Below are positions 1 to 9,778 of a stretch of DNA of 64,000 bases, one piece after another (position 1 is the stretch's first letter; each line of letters opens with the position of its first letter). The notes under the pieces are model-generated. The model was not told the origin of the DNA and made no database searches. It worked only from the letters and a program-made list of their open reading frames with translations. Source of the DNA: Gilliamella sp. wkB112 (lineage in GTDB: Bacteria > Pseudomonadota > Gammaproteobacteria > Enterobacterales > Orbaceae). The stretch lies in assembly GCF_001690685.1 (NCBI RefSeq), contig NZ_LZGL01000013.1, forward strand, positions 1 through 64,000. The letters run 5' to 3'. A program made the position numbers and the translations under genes.

Positions 1-945
1 TTATTTACTAAGGGTCGCTTCTAATGCATCAATAGATGTACGCAAACCTGCTTCTACACTCATAGTCAAATCTTCCATTTCTAAAGAAACATAACCATCA
101 TAACCAGTCATGCTCAATACTGAAAAGAACTCTTTCCACCATTGTAGATCTTTACCACAACCAACAGCAACATAGTTCCAAGTTCTGTTTTTGGTGTCTG
201 TAACAGGTTTATATTCCATTAGACCATCTATATCGGCTAATCCTCGTTCAATGCGAGCATCTTTACCATGAACATGGTAAACCGCACCTTCTAATTTACG
301 AGCACCGGCAATTGGATCTGCTCCCATTGCAATTAAGTGAGAAGGGTCCAGGTTCATTCCAATAATCTCACCTACTGCATCACGTAAACGTAGCAATGTC
401 GAAGGATTATAAACAAGTTGACATGGAAATTCTTCTAGTGCAATTTTTTCTACGCCATGTTTTTTTGCATGTTTTGCAAATTGCTTCCACCATGGAATAG
501 CAACTTTATTCCACTGATAGTCAATAGCACCTGGCATATAATCAGGCCAAGATATAGTAGAAGTGATCCAGTTAGGGATTTTATCATCAGGCCCCCCCCC
601 AGGTAATCCACTCATCATTACTATTTTTTTTACGCCTAATTTACCGGCTAACTCAACGGTTTGGTAAGCTGTATGTGTATGTTTTTCTCCCATTTCACCT
701 GGAGCTAAAGGGTTACCGGAACAGTTAAGCGCAGCAATTTCCATTCCACGTTTAGTTAATTCGGCTTTAAATGAAGCTAATTTTTTATCATCAGCTAATA
801 ACTCAGCGGTTTTAACATGTGGGCAAGTAGCCCAACCTCCAGCAGTCATTTCAACTGCGTTAATGCCGTATGCTTTTACTTTATCCAACATTTCAGGGTA
901 TGGAAGAGTGGCTAATACATCTGTACATAATGCTAATTTCATCAT
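1..945 (-). CDS. Sugar phosphate isomerase/epimerase-type TIM barrel (IolE/IolI-like)
   Basis: A 314-residue cytoplasmic protein of the xylose-isomerase-like / AP-endonuclease-2 TIM-barrel superfamily. Conserved putative metal ligands are visible in strand-end motifs LEEF (mid-protein), DPSH, HVHGKD and SLEMED. The start is the double ATG at 945/942, behind an AGAGGA Shine-Dalgarno; the stop TAA is the first codon of the window. It lies 26 bp downstream of an iolG on the same strand and so is probably its partner. Residues 116-118 are three GGG codons forming an uninterrupted nine-G run (592-600), a possible slippage site. It is not the canonical IolE, which is at 17260; its exact substrate (an inosose or related cyclic ketose) is inferred from context only. 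Confidence 0.8.
   Translation of the reverse strand: MMKLALCTDVLATLPYPEMLDKVKAYGINAVEMTAGGWATCPHVKTAELLADDKKLASFKAELTKRGMEIAALNCSGNPLAPGEMGEKHTHTAYQTVELAGKLGVKKIVMMSGLPGGGPDDKIPNWITSTISWPDYMPGAIDYQWNKVAIPWWKQFAKHAKKHGVEKIALEEFPCQLVYNPSTLLRLRDAVGEIIGMNLDPSHLIAMGADPIAGARKLEGAVYHVHGKDARIERGLADIDGLMEYKPVTDTKNRTWNYVAVGCGKDLQWWKEFFSVLSMTGYDGYVSLEMEDLTMSVEAGLRTSIDALEATLSK
592..600 (-). repeat. Nine-G homopolymer inside a coding region
   Basis: Nine consecutive G on the coding strand (C on the given strand) spell Gly-Gly-Gly in the frame of the TIM-barrel gene at 1-945. All three codons are GGG, although most glycines in this window use GGT or GGA. A one-base slip would frameshift the protein after about residue 118 of 314. 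Confidence 0.9.
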
Positions 946-971
946 TGTATCCTCTAAATTAATATCAACTT

Positions 972-1985
972 TTATTTTCTATAAAATGCCGGACATTTAG
1001 GTAAATCAACGGGTGTAATTTGACCACTTTTTAATGCGAGCATACCTGCTGCTGCTGTTTTAGACGCAACAAAACCATCCCAAGCAGAAGGACCAGCAAC
1101 AATATTATTTTTAGCATTATCAATAAAAGATTGTAATTCAATGTCATAAGCAACAATAAAACGTTCGCGCCAATCAGAATTTACATGTTCACCAAATTGA
1201 CCTTTTGTCCGAGTCTTAACTTGTAATGGTGATGGCATATAAGCGATACCTTCCTCACAAACAACATCACAACGAATATCATATCCGTATTGACAATTAA
1301 CAAAGAGATCGATGCTAATAAGAATGCCTTTTTGGGTTTTTAATAAAACCATTTGTGGATCTTGGACACCTTTGAGAGCATGTTTTGTTCTTCGAGGTGA
1401 TACAACTTGAATTGATTGATAATCATCATCAAGTAACCAACGTAAAATATCAAACTCATGAACCATACTATCAGTTACACCCATATCGGTTGTGTAACTA
1501 TCACCAACTGTTAAGTTATGATGAACACATTTTACAATTAATGGTTCTCCTAAATTACCTTCCGTTAATGTTTGTTTAAGTTTACGATAACAAGCATCAA
1601 ACGAGCGCATAAAACCAACTTGAACTAGCCGTTTACCCGCTTTCATTTCAGCTTTTACTATATGCTCACATCCTTCAGCGGTGACTGCTAGCGGTTTCTC
1701 ACAAAATACGGGTTTACCTGCATTAATTGCGGCTAAGACATATTCTTCGTGGGTAGGTCCTGATGAAGTGACTAAAATAGCATCTACATCTGGTGATGAA
1801 ATGACATCATGACCATTGGTATAAGCTTTGCCTTTAATATTATATTTTTTTAGAACGCTTTGAACATGTTCTAAATTAATATCTGATGCTGCGACAATTT
1901 CGCAACCATTTAGTACTTGAGTGCATCGACGAATATGATCTTGACCTATCATGCCGACACCTATTACACCAATTTTTATTACCAT
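972..1985 (-). CDS. iolG: Inositol 2-dehydrogenase (first copy)
   Basis: A Gfo/Idh/MocA-family NAD-dependent dehydrogenase of 337 residues, oxidising myo-inositol (or an isomer) to an inosose. The Rossmann motif GVIGVGMIG is at residues 6-14, the EKP motif places the catalytic lysine at Lys97, and Asp172/His176 sit in DSMVHEFD, the same numbering as Bacillus subtilis IolG. The start is ATG behind AAGGAGA. It is close to the second copy at 18284-19303 along the whole length, including the GDSYTTDM segment, so the two are paralogues. It is followed after 26 bp by an isomerase-like TIM barrel and preceded by an AraC-type regulator on the same strand. D-chiro- or scyllo-inositol could be the preferred substrate of one copy; the sequence does not settle this. 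Confidence 0.85.
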   Translation of the reverse strand: MVIKIGVIGVGMIGQDHIRRCTQVLNGCEIVAASDINLEHVQSVLKKYNIKGKAYTNGHDVISSPDVDAILVTSSGPTHEEYVLAAINAGKPVFCEKPLAVTAEGCEHIVKAEMKAGKRLVQVGFMRSFDACYRKLKQTLTEGNLGEPLIVKCVHHNLTVGDSYTTDMGVTDSMVHEFDILRWLLDDDYQSIQVVSPRRTKHALKGVQDPQMVLLKTQKGILISIDLFVNCQYGYDIRCDVVCEEGIAYMPSPLQVKTRTKGQFGEHVNSDWRERFIVAYDIELQSFIDNAKNNIVAGPSAWDGFVASKTAAAGMLALKSGQITPVDLPKCPAFYRK

Positions 1986-2035
1986 GTTATTCTCCTTACA
2001 TGCATATTTTTAAATTAAATTTGTTGCTATAAGTT

Positions 2036-2890
2036 TTATGTTTTATCTAGCCATAAATTTTTATATTTAACTGGAGACATTCCAATAACTTTTTCAAAAA
2101 TATTGTGGAAATTACTTACGTTACTGTAGCCAACTTTATTTGCAATTTGAGCTACACTATAATTTGAATGCAGTAAAAGTGATTGAGCCTCACCTAAACG
2201 ACGGCGAATAATATATTGCTTAGGAGAGTAACCAGAAAAAGCTTTAAAAGTATGTGAAAGGTAATAACGGTTAACATTTAACGCTTCACTAATCGATTCA
2301 ATATCAATTTGTTCAAGGTAATATTTATCTAAAAATTCTTTAATTCTCAGTCCTAAAGTTATTTTTTTATGATTTACATGCTTTTCTCGTTCATTAAAAC
2401 TAGTATGAATAGTTAAGAGAAAACTTAATGTAGAATAAAAAATAATTTCATTATGAATAGGATTTGATTGGGTGGAATGGAATAGAAAAGTTTCAAAGTA
2501 GTTTTTCATTTGTTCAATTATATTATTCATATTAATCACAGGTTGTTGGTTTTTAGAAATAATACTATTAACTGGTAATTGTTTGATTCTTAAATTACTT
2601 ATACCACAACAATAAATGACTAATTCTTTGCTAGGTAAAGGTTGCTCATCATGAATAATACCGGCATTAAAGATTAGAACATCGCCTTCTTTTACGCTAT
2701 AAAATTCACCACCAATGTTATAGTTGCCACTACCTTTATAGATAAACATAACTTCAAGTCGATCACTATGACTATGAATTACTCTTGGTATTGCACCATT
2801 TTCACCATGAACCCTACTTACAAAAAGTAACTTAGGTTTACTTATGAAAATTGTATCTGGCGGATTATCATATTTGATATTAATCAACAT
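2036..2890 (-). CDS. AraC-family transcriptional regulator (cupin + HTH)
   Basis: A 284-residue regulator with an N-terminal AraC-type cupin (His-rich VIHSHSDRLE, then GSGNYNIGGE and EGDVLIFNAG around residues 35-85) and a C-terminal double helix-turn-helix (about 185-284, with YYLSHTFK and VGYSNVSNFHNIF). It is a clear paralogue of the regulator at 12250-13143: both share the DR-(L/M)-E cupin motif, the FSGYSP linker and the RRR-(L/I)-GEAQ recognition helix region. It is encoded 50 bp upstream of iolG and divergent from the permease gene at 3489. A role as activator of inositol genes is inferred from position; the effector is unknown. Confidence 0.85.
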   Translation of the reverse strand: MLINIKYDNPPDTIFISKPKLLFVSRVHGENGAIPRVIHSHSDRLEVMFIYKGSGNYNIGGEFYSVKEGDVLIFNAGIIHDEQPLPSKELVIYCCGISNLRIKQLPVNSIISKNQQPVINMNNIIEQMKNYFETFLFHSTQSNPIHNEIIFYSTLSFLLTIHTSFNEREKHVNHKKITLGLRIKEFLDKYYLEQIDIESISEALNVNRYYLSHTFKAFSGYSPKQYIIRRRLGEAQSLLLHSNYSVAQIANKVGYSNVSNFHNIFEKVIGMSPVKYKNLWLDKT

Positions 2891-3488
2891 ATTTAAACCT
2901 TAACTAGTTATATAACTGACTATTAATCTAAAATATATTTATAAAAAAAGTAATACTTTTTTGGGTTTTCATTTTAAAGTTATATATTTGTTTTTTCTGT
3001 TTTTTATATTTAAACACTAACGAAAAGTCTGATTTTGTGCTATTTAGATAATGAAAAATACTTATATTAATTAAATTTCATTTACTCTAAATTATTTTTA
3101 TAGCTGATAATAATCATATATATCTTAATAATAGAGATAGACACAGTTATTGTTGTTAGGTTTAACAATTATGGAGGATGTTCATTACCTAATGAAGAAT
3201 GAATATTCTAAGTATAATTTATGTCTATTTATATTTAAAACATTATTAATATTCAATTAATTAAAATTAATTTAACCTAAACAATACATTCATAAACAAT
3301 ATAAACCTTAAATAGTTGTGAACTAAATCATATTTTTTTTGTTTTTTTAATTTAAATTGTGAACAACTTAAAAAATAAAAATTCCGCCATTATATTTTTT
3401 AGAAAAAAAATTCAATAATAATATAAGTAGTTTTAAATAAATATTTAACCAAGATCAAACAGCAAAACTAAAATAGAGGTGGATTATT
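2891..3488. promoter_or_regulatory. Divergent AT-rich intergenic region between araC-type and permease genes
   Basis: About 600 bp with no credible reading frame. It must hold the divergent promoters of the AraC-type regulator and of the sugar-porter permease. The permease has a good Shine-Dalgarno (GAGGTGG) just before its ATG. A CRP-like site lies at 3314-3335 and is listed separately. Confidence 0.5.
3314..3335 (+). promoter_or_regulatory. Candidate CRP-binding site upstream of inositol permease
   Basis: The sequence TGTGA-N6-TCATA (core 3317-3332) matches the CRP consensus TGTGA-N6-TCACA in nine of ten core positions and is flanked by A/T as expected. It lies about 155 bp upstream of the permease start. 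In DNA this AT-rich a chance match is possible. Confidence 0.35.
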
Positions 3489-4895
3489 ATGAATATGAAT
3501 AAAATTAAATATAACATGACATATGTAATGTTGTGTTGTAGTGTTGCGGCATTAGGGGGATTTTTACTCGGATATGATACGTCTGTTATATCTGGAGCTA
3601 TCGAACCATTAAGTCGACATTATGAATTATCACCAGCAGAAACAGGTTGGGCTGTTTCTAATGTTATTATTGGATGTATTATTGGATGTTTTACTGCTGG
3701 TGGGTTATGTGACAAGCTTGGACGAAAGAAATCGTTAATTATTACAGCAATTTTATTTGTACTATCTGTGCTAGGTACAGCATATGCAACTAGTTTTACT
3801 ATGTTTGTATTATTTAGAATGTTAGGTGGATTTTGTATTGGATTAGCATCAGTAATTACGCCAACTTATCTGGCTGAAATGGCTCCATCTATGTATAGAG
3901 GGCGAGTTGGAGCTCTTAATATGTTTTGTTGTGTTGGTGGGCAAGTAATTGTTCAATTTGTCAATTATTATATAGCTAAAGGGGCATCGCCTGAATGGAT
4001 GGAGTTATTGGGATGGCGTTATATTCTAGGTGTTGCTATTATTCCATGCCTATTTTTTATTGTATTAATTTGGTTTATTCCTGAATCACCACGGTGGAAT
4101 ATTATGAAAGGTTTTGAGCAACAGGCTTTAAAAACTTTAACCAAAATATCAAATCTACAACATGCCCAACAAACTATGGAAGAGATAAAAAATTCATTTA
4201 TAGAAATAAATCAGCATTCAACTTCAAAAATAACTTGGAATAAGAAAACGATGATATTTTTATTTTTGGGTTGTGCACTTGCAGTTTGTAGTATGAGTAC
4301 AGGAATAAACGTCATCCAATACTTTGGTCCTTCTTTATTATTGAATATTTCTGCTAATATTGATGAAGCAATGTTTAAATCTAGTTTTCTTGCATTAGCT
4401 CAATTTTTAGGGGTTATTACGGGAATGTATATTACTGATAAAATGGGAAGACTAAAACTCGTGATGTTGGGTTCCATTTGTGCATTTTTTAGTATGTCTT
4501 ATACATTTATCGCTTTTTATTATAATTTTCCTGGAATCTGGGCTGTATTAGGTTTATTTGTATTTATGTACACATTTGGTGCGTCTTGGGGACAAGTTGT
4601 GTGGACACTTATTAGTGAAATATTCCCTAACCAACTTAGAACATTTGGTACAGGGGTTTCAATTAGTATGATGTGGGCTACAAATTTTGTTATTGCTTTA
4701 CTATTTCCAATTCTTAATAAGAATGAATTTCTTGTTGAGAAATTTCACGGCGGCTTTCCGATAATCATTTTTGCTTGCTTTGCAATTATTTCTCTCTATT
4801 TCGCTTGGCGTTTTATACCGGAGACAAAAGGCATAGCTTTAGAAGATATTGAACAAAAAGTATTAGACAAATTTTATAAAAATGGTACTAAATAA
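3489..4895 (+). CDS. MFS sugar porter, probable inositol permease (first copy)
   Basis: A 468-residue major-facilitator permease of the sugar-porter family, predicted inner membrane with about twelve helices. Family signatures are visible: GGFLLGYDTSVISGA in helix 1, DKLGRKKS in the loop between helices 2 and 3, PESPRW at the end of helix 6, and the C-terminal PETKG. The start ATG at 3489 follows GAGGTGG. A second permease of the same family lies at 20249-21682, so the island encodes two carriers. Location beside iolG and an AraC regulator suggests uptake of myo-inositol or another inositol isomer; the sugar itself cannot be read from the sequence. Confidence 0.8.
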   Translation: MNMNKIKYNMTYVMLCCSVAALGGFLLGYDTSVISGAIEPLSRHYELSPAETGWAVSNVIIGCIIGCFTAGGLCDKLGRKKSLIITAILFVLSVLGTAYATSFTMFVLFRMLGGFCIGLASVITPTYLAEMAPSMYRGRVGALNMFCCVGGQVIVQFVNYYIAKGASPEWMELLGWRYILGVAIIPCLFFIVLIWFIPESPRWNIMKGFEQQALKTLTKISNLQHAQQTMEEIKNSFIEINQHSTSKITWNKKTMIFLFLGCALAVCSMSTGINVIQYFGPSLLLNISANIDEAMFKSSFLALAQFLGVITGMYITDKMGRLKLVMLGSICAFFSMSYTFIAFYYNFPGIWAVLGLFVFMYTFGASWGQVVWTLISEIFPNQLRTFGTGVSISMMWATNFVIALLFPILNKNEFLVEKFHGGFPIIIFACFAIISLYFAWRFIPETKGIALEDIEQKVLDKFYKNGTK

Positions 4896-4923
4896 TTATT
4901 CTAAAAAGTGAATTATAAAATTG

Positions 4924-4971
4924 AACGAGGCAGATAAAATCAATTGAATGGATCTATATGTTTGCCTCGTT
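4924..4971 (+). terminator. Possible terminator hairpin after the permease
   Basis: A perfect 9-bp stem AACGAGGCA / TGCCTCGTT encloses a loop of about 30 nt and is followed by a T-rich stretch (GATTTTAA). It lies 29 bp past the permease stop. The long loop makes this weaker than a standard intrinsic terminator. Confidence 0.4.
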
Positions 4972-5402
4972 GATTTTAACCGTTTAGTTGAAACAATAAC
5001 ACTTCTTATAAGTCATAGTGAAAATGGAATACAATAATTGTCACTATGATAAATATTAAAATCCGTTTTATTAATCTATAAAAAATATTCGTATTAAAGT
5101 AATTAATATATATTTATGAATTCATTGCTAATCTTAACATTAATAATATTAAATTTAGAGCATTTGTTATAATAGTGTATGTGAAATAAACAAAGAACTT
5201 AATTTAATTATTTTAAAAAAATATCAAATACCTAGTGGCAATATATTAATAATTTATCTTTAAAAGTAGTTAATAATGTTTTCATTTTGACTACATATTA
5301 TTTTCTGTGAATTTTTCTTGTTTAGAATTTTTGCTATTTTGATATGGATTGTTTGTATTTTTCATATTCTTGTTTTAGAAGAAAGCGGTAGATAGTTATA
5401 TA
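4972..5402. other. AT-rich convergent spacer without genes
   Basis: About 430 bp between the convergent permease and iolH operon ends. The only structure seen is a 9-bp inverted repeat TCATAGTGA / TCACTATGA at 5013-5049 with a 19-nt loop. No open frame resembles a protein family. Confidence 0.5.
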
Positions 5403-5437
5403 TAAAAAAGAGTTACAGAAGATAATTTCTGTAACTC
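5403..5437 (-). terminator. Intrinsic terminator of the iolC-iolH operon
   Basis: Read on the minus strand, an 11-bp stem GAGTTACAGAA / TTCTGTAACTC with a 6-nt loop is followed by TTTTTTA. It lies about 50 bp after the iolH stop, the expected end of the minus-strand operon. Confidence 0.8.
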
Positions 5438-5485
5438 CAAAATAACTTATAGATTCGAAATTTTTATATATAAATAAACTATATG

Positions 5486-6391
5486 TTATTTACCTAATAA
5501 CTCTTTTTCGATCCTTTCTCGAGCGGCAGGAGCTTGCACATCCATTTTCTCTGGGAAACCAAAATAAGAAACACAAGCAATTGATTCACCACCAACTTTA
5601 TATGTGCGATTTGCAAAATCCATTTTGCGAAGCGTTTCAAAGATACCATCAAAATCAACTTCACCTTCTCCCATCGCAAGATGTTGATGTATAGTCGTAT
5701 CACAACATCCCATACGATTGAGTGTAGGTGGATTGACAATATAACGGCAGTCTTTCATATGATTATAGGTATCAGCAAATAATACATGAGATAAAGAATC
5801 GCCCGCATATTCAAGCATGTGCCTTACATCTCCTTTTCCACGGTCATAATAGAATCCGTGTGGAGTTGAGTAAACATAAGTGAGATTATCACTTCGGAAT
5901 GATTTAACAAAATCAACGGTTTCATCATTCAATTCGCAGAAATCATAAGGATGACTTTGAATTTCACAACGAATACCTTCTTTTTCAAAGATAGGTAATA
6001 ATTCTTCCATAGATTTGAACCACATTCCATTACAAATTTCGGGTTGATTCGGATCTCCTGATAATTCTGTATTAATAACTTGTACACCAAGTCCGGCTGC
6101 AATTTCAATAATTCTTTTCCAATTAGCTACAGCATGTTGACGTTGGACTTCAGTAGGACCGCTCCAACGATAAACAACAATTAAAGAAGAAAGTTCAACT
6201 CCAGTTCGGTTTAGTGCTGTTTGATACTCTTTTTGGCACTCTCTAGAAAAGAGGGGATGGTTGTAAAAAGGGTTTATGCGTGGGTGTGGAGATTGTTCAA
6301 TATATTTAAATCCCCAGTCAGCCACTTTGTAAACCATATCACTAATTGACATTTGCTTAGCAAGGACATCAACATCAAATGCTATTTTCAT
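5486..6391 (-). CDS. iolH: IolH-family sugar isomerase/epimerase-like protein
   Basis: A 301-residue TIM-barrel protein recognised as IolH: the opening FDVDVLAKQ, EQSPHPRINPFYNHP near residue 34, the VYRWSGP segment, ELSGDPNQPEIC, the QSHPYDFCELN block and the GEGEVDFD motif are typical of this group. IolH is regularly encoded in iol operons; its biochemical step is still poorly defined in the literature. It is the last gene of the iolC-iolJ-iolB-HPr-iolD-iolH run, with a terminator behind it. The start ATG at 6391 is preceded by AAGGA. Confidence 0.85.
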   Translation of the reverse strand: MKIAFDVDVLAKQMSISDMVYKVADWGFKYIEQSPHPRINPFYNHPLFSRECQKEYQTALNRTGVELSSLIVVYRWSGPTEVQRQHAVANWKRIIEIAAGLGVQVINTELSGDPNQPEICNGMWFKSMEELLPIFEKEGIRCEIQSHPYDFCELNDETVDFVKSFRSDNLTYVYSTPHGFYYDRGKGDVRHMLEYAGDSLSHVLFADTYNHMKDCRYIVNPPTLNRMGCCDTTIHQHLAMGEGEVDFDGIFETLRKMDFANRTYKVGGESIACVSYFGFPEKMDVQAPAARERIEKELLGK

Positions 6392-6507
6392 ATAATAATC
6401 CTTTTTAACATTTAAAGTTTATAGTTTTTGTATGATTGCATCATCAAATTTACTAAAAACGATTAAATAAAACCTAACATCAAAATATTCATTTTAAAAA
6501 TTATTGA

Positions 6508-8448
6508 TCAATATTGACGAGCTTTTTCAATATTTTCATTTAAACAACGAGCAACTTCATTTATACGCTCACTAGTTGATACTTGAGCAACACCAACTCG
6601 CCACCAACTAAAATATTTATGAATCATGGTTTTTGGTAAGACTTTAATATCAATTAACGTTGATACTTTTTGTTTTTGTGCATCGATTAGTGCAGCTTTT
6701 AGTTCATCCGCATTGGTAACTGTATAGGTTTTACAACCATAAGATGCAGCGTTCATTGCAAAATCTACTGGCACAAAGCCACCGTCAAGTTTATTCGTCT
6801 TTTTATTTCTAAAACGAAATTCGGTTCCAAAACTATCCATGCCATGCTCTAATTCGAGATTATTGATACATCCGTTAGTCATGTTATCAAATAACAGTAC
6901 ATTGATTTTTTTGCCTTCTTGAATAGAAGTAACTAATTCAGAATGCAGCATCATATAAGCACCATCACCAACTAAGGTATAAACTTCTTTTTCAGGCTCG
7001 GCAATTTTTACACCCAATGAAGCATTAACTTCATATCCCATGCAAGAATAACCATATTCAAGATGATAAGTATGGGTGCCTTTACATTGCCATACACGCT
7101 GTAAATCACCAGGTAAACTGCCAGAAGCGCCTACAATGATGTCAGTATCTTTTAATGTATTATTGATAATGCCAAGCGCTCGGCTTTGAGTTAAGCAAGA
7201 ACCAGTCAATTTGATAAACTCAGAAAATACCGCTTTCCTATCGATATGATCGGCAATTTCAGGAACAAAATCTTTTTCGTTGTATTCAACAGAATAAACA
7301 CGTTCAACTTCTTTTGTATAATCAGCTCGGGCTTGTTCTATTTTACCGTTCCAATCAGCTTGATAATTACTATCAGATAATGCATTGAATAAAGCTTCTA
7401 ATGCAGTTTTAGCGTCTGCAACAATATCAACACCGTCAAGTTTTAAAGCATCAAAACGCGAGACATTAATATTTAGGTAGTTAACGTCTGGATTTTTGAA
7501 AATCCATTTAGATGCTGTTGTAAAATCTGTATAACGTGTTCCAACACCAATGATGAGGTCAGCTTCTTTTGCTAATGTATTTGCTGCCAAGCATCCTGTT
7601 TCGCCAATACCACCAACGTTTAGGCTGTGAGAGGAAACAATAGCACCTTTACCAGCTTGAGTTTCACCAAATGGGATACCAAACTTTTCAGCAAATTTAC
7701 ATAAAATATTGGCGGCACTAGAATATTTAACACCTCCACCACAAATAATCAATGGTTTACGTTTACCTGATAATAATTTTAGAGCATCTTTAATCATTAA
7801 TGGAGTAGGGGCTGTACGTTCAATACGGTAAACTCGTTTTTGGAAGAAGTAGTCAGGATATTCAAATGATTCGCCTTGAACATCTTGTGGTAATGCAATA
7901 GTTACCGCACCAGTCTCTGCTGGATCAGTTAATACTCGCATTGCATTGACACACGCACTCATAAGTTGTTCTGGTCGTGAAACTCTATCCCAATATTTAC
8001 TGACAACTTTAAATGCGTCGTTAGTACTTAAACTTAAATCAGTTGGTTGTTCAATCTGCTGTAAAACAGGATCTGGTTGACGTGTTGCAAAAACGTCACC
8101 AGGCAATAACAATAATGGAATTCTATTTGCAGTTGCTGTTGCGGCTGCAGTAATCATATTTGCAGCACCAGGCCCTACTGAAGATGTACACGCATAAATT
8201 TGTTGACGTAATTTTTGTTTCGCAAATCCAATCGCAGCATGAGCCATACCTTGCTCATTACGACCTTGACGTACGATCAATTGACCACTATCTTGTTCTA
8301 ATGCTTGTCCAAGACCTAGAACATTACCATGCCCAAAAATCCCAAAAATACCTTCAACAAATTTGATTTCTTGTCCATCTACTTCCACATATTGGTTATC
8401 CAGAAACTTAATTAAAGCTTGGGCAACCGTAAGTTTTATTTTTTTCAT
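6508..8448 (-). CDS. iolD: 3D-(3,5/4)-trihydroxycyclohexane-1,2-dione acylhydrolase
   Basis: A thiamin-diphosphate enzyme of 646 residues that hydrolytically opens the diketo-inositol ring to 5-deoxy-glucuronate, the third step of myo-inositol breakdown. Visible are the N-terminal pyrimidine-binding domain ([11 protein letters not shown], then [13 protein letters not shown] with a glutamate before it), the central domain ([15 protein letters not shown]) and the C-terminal diphosphate motif GDGAYMM ending with NMTNGC. Length and motif order match family members. It lies between the HPr-like gene (127 bp upstream) and iolH (116 bp downstream) in the same operon. Confidence 0.95.
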   Translation of the reverse strand: MKKIKLTVAQALIKFLDNQYVEVDGQEIKFVEGIFGIFGHGNVLGLGQALEQDSGQLIVRQGRNEQGMAHAAIGFAKQKLRQQIYACTSSVGPGAANMITAAATATANRIPLLLLPGDVFATRQPDPVLQQIEQPTDLSLSTNDAFKVVSKYWDRVSRPEQLMSACVNAMRVLTDPAETGAVTIALPQDVQGESFEYPDYFFQKRVYRIERTAPTPLMIKDALKLLSGKRKPLIICGGGVKYSSAANILCKFAEKFGIPFGETQAGKGAIVSSHSLNVGGIGETGCLAANTLAKEADLIIGVGTRYTDFTTASKWIFKNPDVNYLNINVSRFDALKLDGVDIVADAKTALEALFNALSDSNYQADWNGKIEQARADYTKEVERVYSVEYNEKDFVPEIADHIDRKAVFSEFIKLTGSCLTQSRALGIINNTLKDTDIIVGASGSLPGDLQRVWQCKGTHTYHLEYGYSCMGYEVNASLGVKIAEPEKEVYTLVGDGAYMMLHSELVTSIQEGKKINVLLFDNMTNGCINNLELEHGMDSFGTEFRFRNKKTNKLDGGFVPVDFAMNAASYGCKTYTVTNADELKAALIDAQKQKVSTLIDIKVLPKTMIHKYFSWWRVGVAQVSTSERINEVARCLNENIEKARQY

Positions 8449-8575
8449 AATAAAATCTCTCTATCTTAATTTAAATCATCAAAATCTAAAAAAGCCTGTT
8501 GTTTTAACTCATTGTATTTTAAATAAATTATACATATTGGTTATTAATCAACAGTAACTATGCTTAAAAAGTAAT

Positions 8576-8830
8576 TTATAATTTTTTAATAAAATTAACC
8601 AAATGCTCAACAGCTTTTTGTTCATCAGTTCCTTCTGCTTTAATTGTTAAGGTACATCCGCAGCTTAAGTCTAATGTCTGTAAGCCAAAGAACTTTTTAG
8701 CATTCGCACATTTCCCTTGTGATGTAACGGTAATATAAGATTCAAACGTCAATGCCTCTCGTACAAATAATCCAGCCGGTCGGGTATGAATACCATTTGG
8801 ATCAGTAATTACAACATCTTGCTGATACAT
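8576..8830 (-). CDS. HPr-like phosphocarrier protein within the iol operon
   Basis: An 84-residue HPr-family protein. His15 in GIHTRPAG, the phosphorylation site for enzyme I, and Arg17 are present, and the C-terminal half ([10 protein letters not shown]) closely resembles enterobacterial PtsH. Position 46, a conserved regulatory serine in most HPr proteins, is Lys here ([10 protein letters not shown]), and position 20 is Gly rather than Ala. It is embedded between iolB (57 bp upstream) and iolD, not with ptsI/crr, so it is probably a paralogue rather than the housekeeping ptsH. It could serve the fructose-type PTS at 31923-33743, or tie inositol use to PTS state; both are inference. Confidence 0.9.
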   Translation of the reverse strand: MYQQDVVITDPNGIHTRPAGLFVREALTFESYITVTSQGKCANAKKFFGLQTLDLSCGCTLTIKAEGTDEQKAVEHLVNFIKKL

Positions 8831-8887
8831 AAATTTATTTCCTTACACAATTGTTATTCACTTTGTGATAGTCCATAGTAAATTCAT

Positions 8888-9712
8888 TTATTTTTTTATT
8901 GGATAAGCATCACTATTTATCCAATTATGATCCTTTTCCCAAGTAAATCGCCATTGACGTAATGGACCAGCCATGACATTAAGATAATAGTTGTTATAAC
9001 CAGCAATCGTTGCCACAGGGTGATATCCTTTGGGAACTTTAACTACATCTTTATCATAAGCTGCAACACATTCATCTAGACTACGATCATCTGTATAGAC
9101 TCTTTGCATGCAAAAACCTTGTTGTGGATCAAATCGATGATAGTAAGTTTCTTCCAATAATGTTTCATCAGGAAACGCATTACGATCATGTTTGTGACTT
9201 GGGTAAGAACTAGTATTACCTTCATCGGTATATACTTCTACAACCAATAAACTATCTGCTTGTTTATAGTCTGGAAGAATATTCTGAACATAACGTTGAT
9301 TTCTTCCTTTTCCTCTATGTTCCGTATCTACATCTTCAGGAGAGATAAGTCTAGCGGGTAATTCACCAAAACCAGGGGCACTACATACAGCTAATTCAAT
9401 ATCTGTTTCTGCCGTTACCTTTATCTCATCATGATGAGGTACATATACAGAATAAGGGGGAATGCGTTCGAATGGTGACATGCGTTTACCAATTTTCAAA
9501 TAATTTTCTTTGGTTGTTTTAACAGATGCCAACCCAGAAACTAACACTAAGCAGTATTCTCGATCTTGAGTAGAGAAGGAAACAGTTTGTCCTGATTTTA
9601 GTAGATATACATCAAATCCAATATATTTCCACCCTGCATTTTCAGGGGTAATGTGTTGAATGCGTCCTAAAGAGTCAGGAGTACTTTTTTTAGATAAAAT
9701 AGATGATGACAT
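8888..9712 (-). CDS. iolB: 5-deoxy-glucuronate isomerase
   Basis: A cupin-fold isomerase of 274 residues converting 5-deoxy-D-glucuronate into 5-dehydro-2-deoxy-D-gluconate (DKG), the step after IolD. Family features include the segment YPSHKHD, the ETYYHRF motif with the metal-binding His/Glu cluster (residues roughly 170-195), VPKGYHPV and the C-terminal stretch with AGPLRQWRF. The start at 9712 has a strong Shine-Dalgarno GGAGGAAG. It is in the operon between iolJ and the HPr-like gene. Confidence 0.95.
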   Translation of the reverse strand: MSSSILSKKSTPDSLGRIQHITPENAGWKYIGFDVYLLKSGQTVSFSTQDREYCLVLVSGLASVKTTKENYLKIGKRMSPFERIPPYSVYVPHHDEIKVTAETDIELAVCSAPGFGELPARLISPEDVDTEHRGKGRNQRYVQNILPDYKQADSLLVVEVYTDEGNTSSYPSHKHDRNAFPDETLLEETYYHRFDPQQGFCMQRVYTDDRSLDECVAAYDKDVVKVPKGYHPVATIAGYNNYYLNVMAGPLRQWRFTWEKDHNWINSDAYPIKK

Positions 9713-9778
9713 ATAATCTTCCTCCCTTTATTTTATCAATTACAATAAATCGTTTAAATTTTAAGATGACTAATTTAT

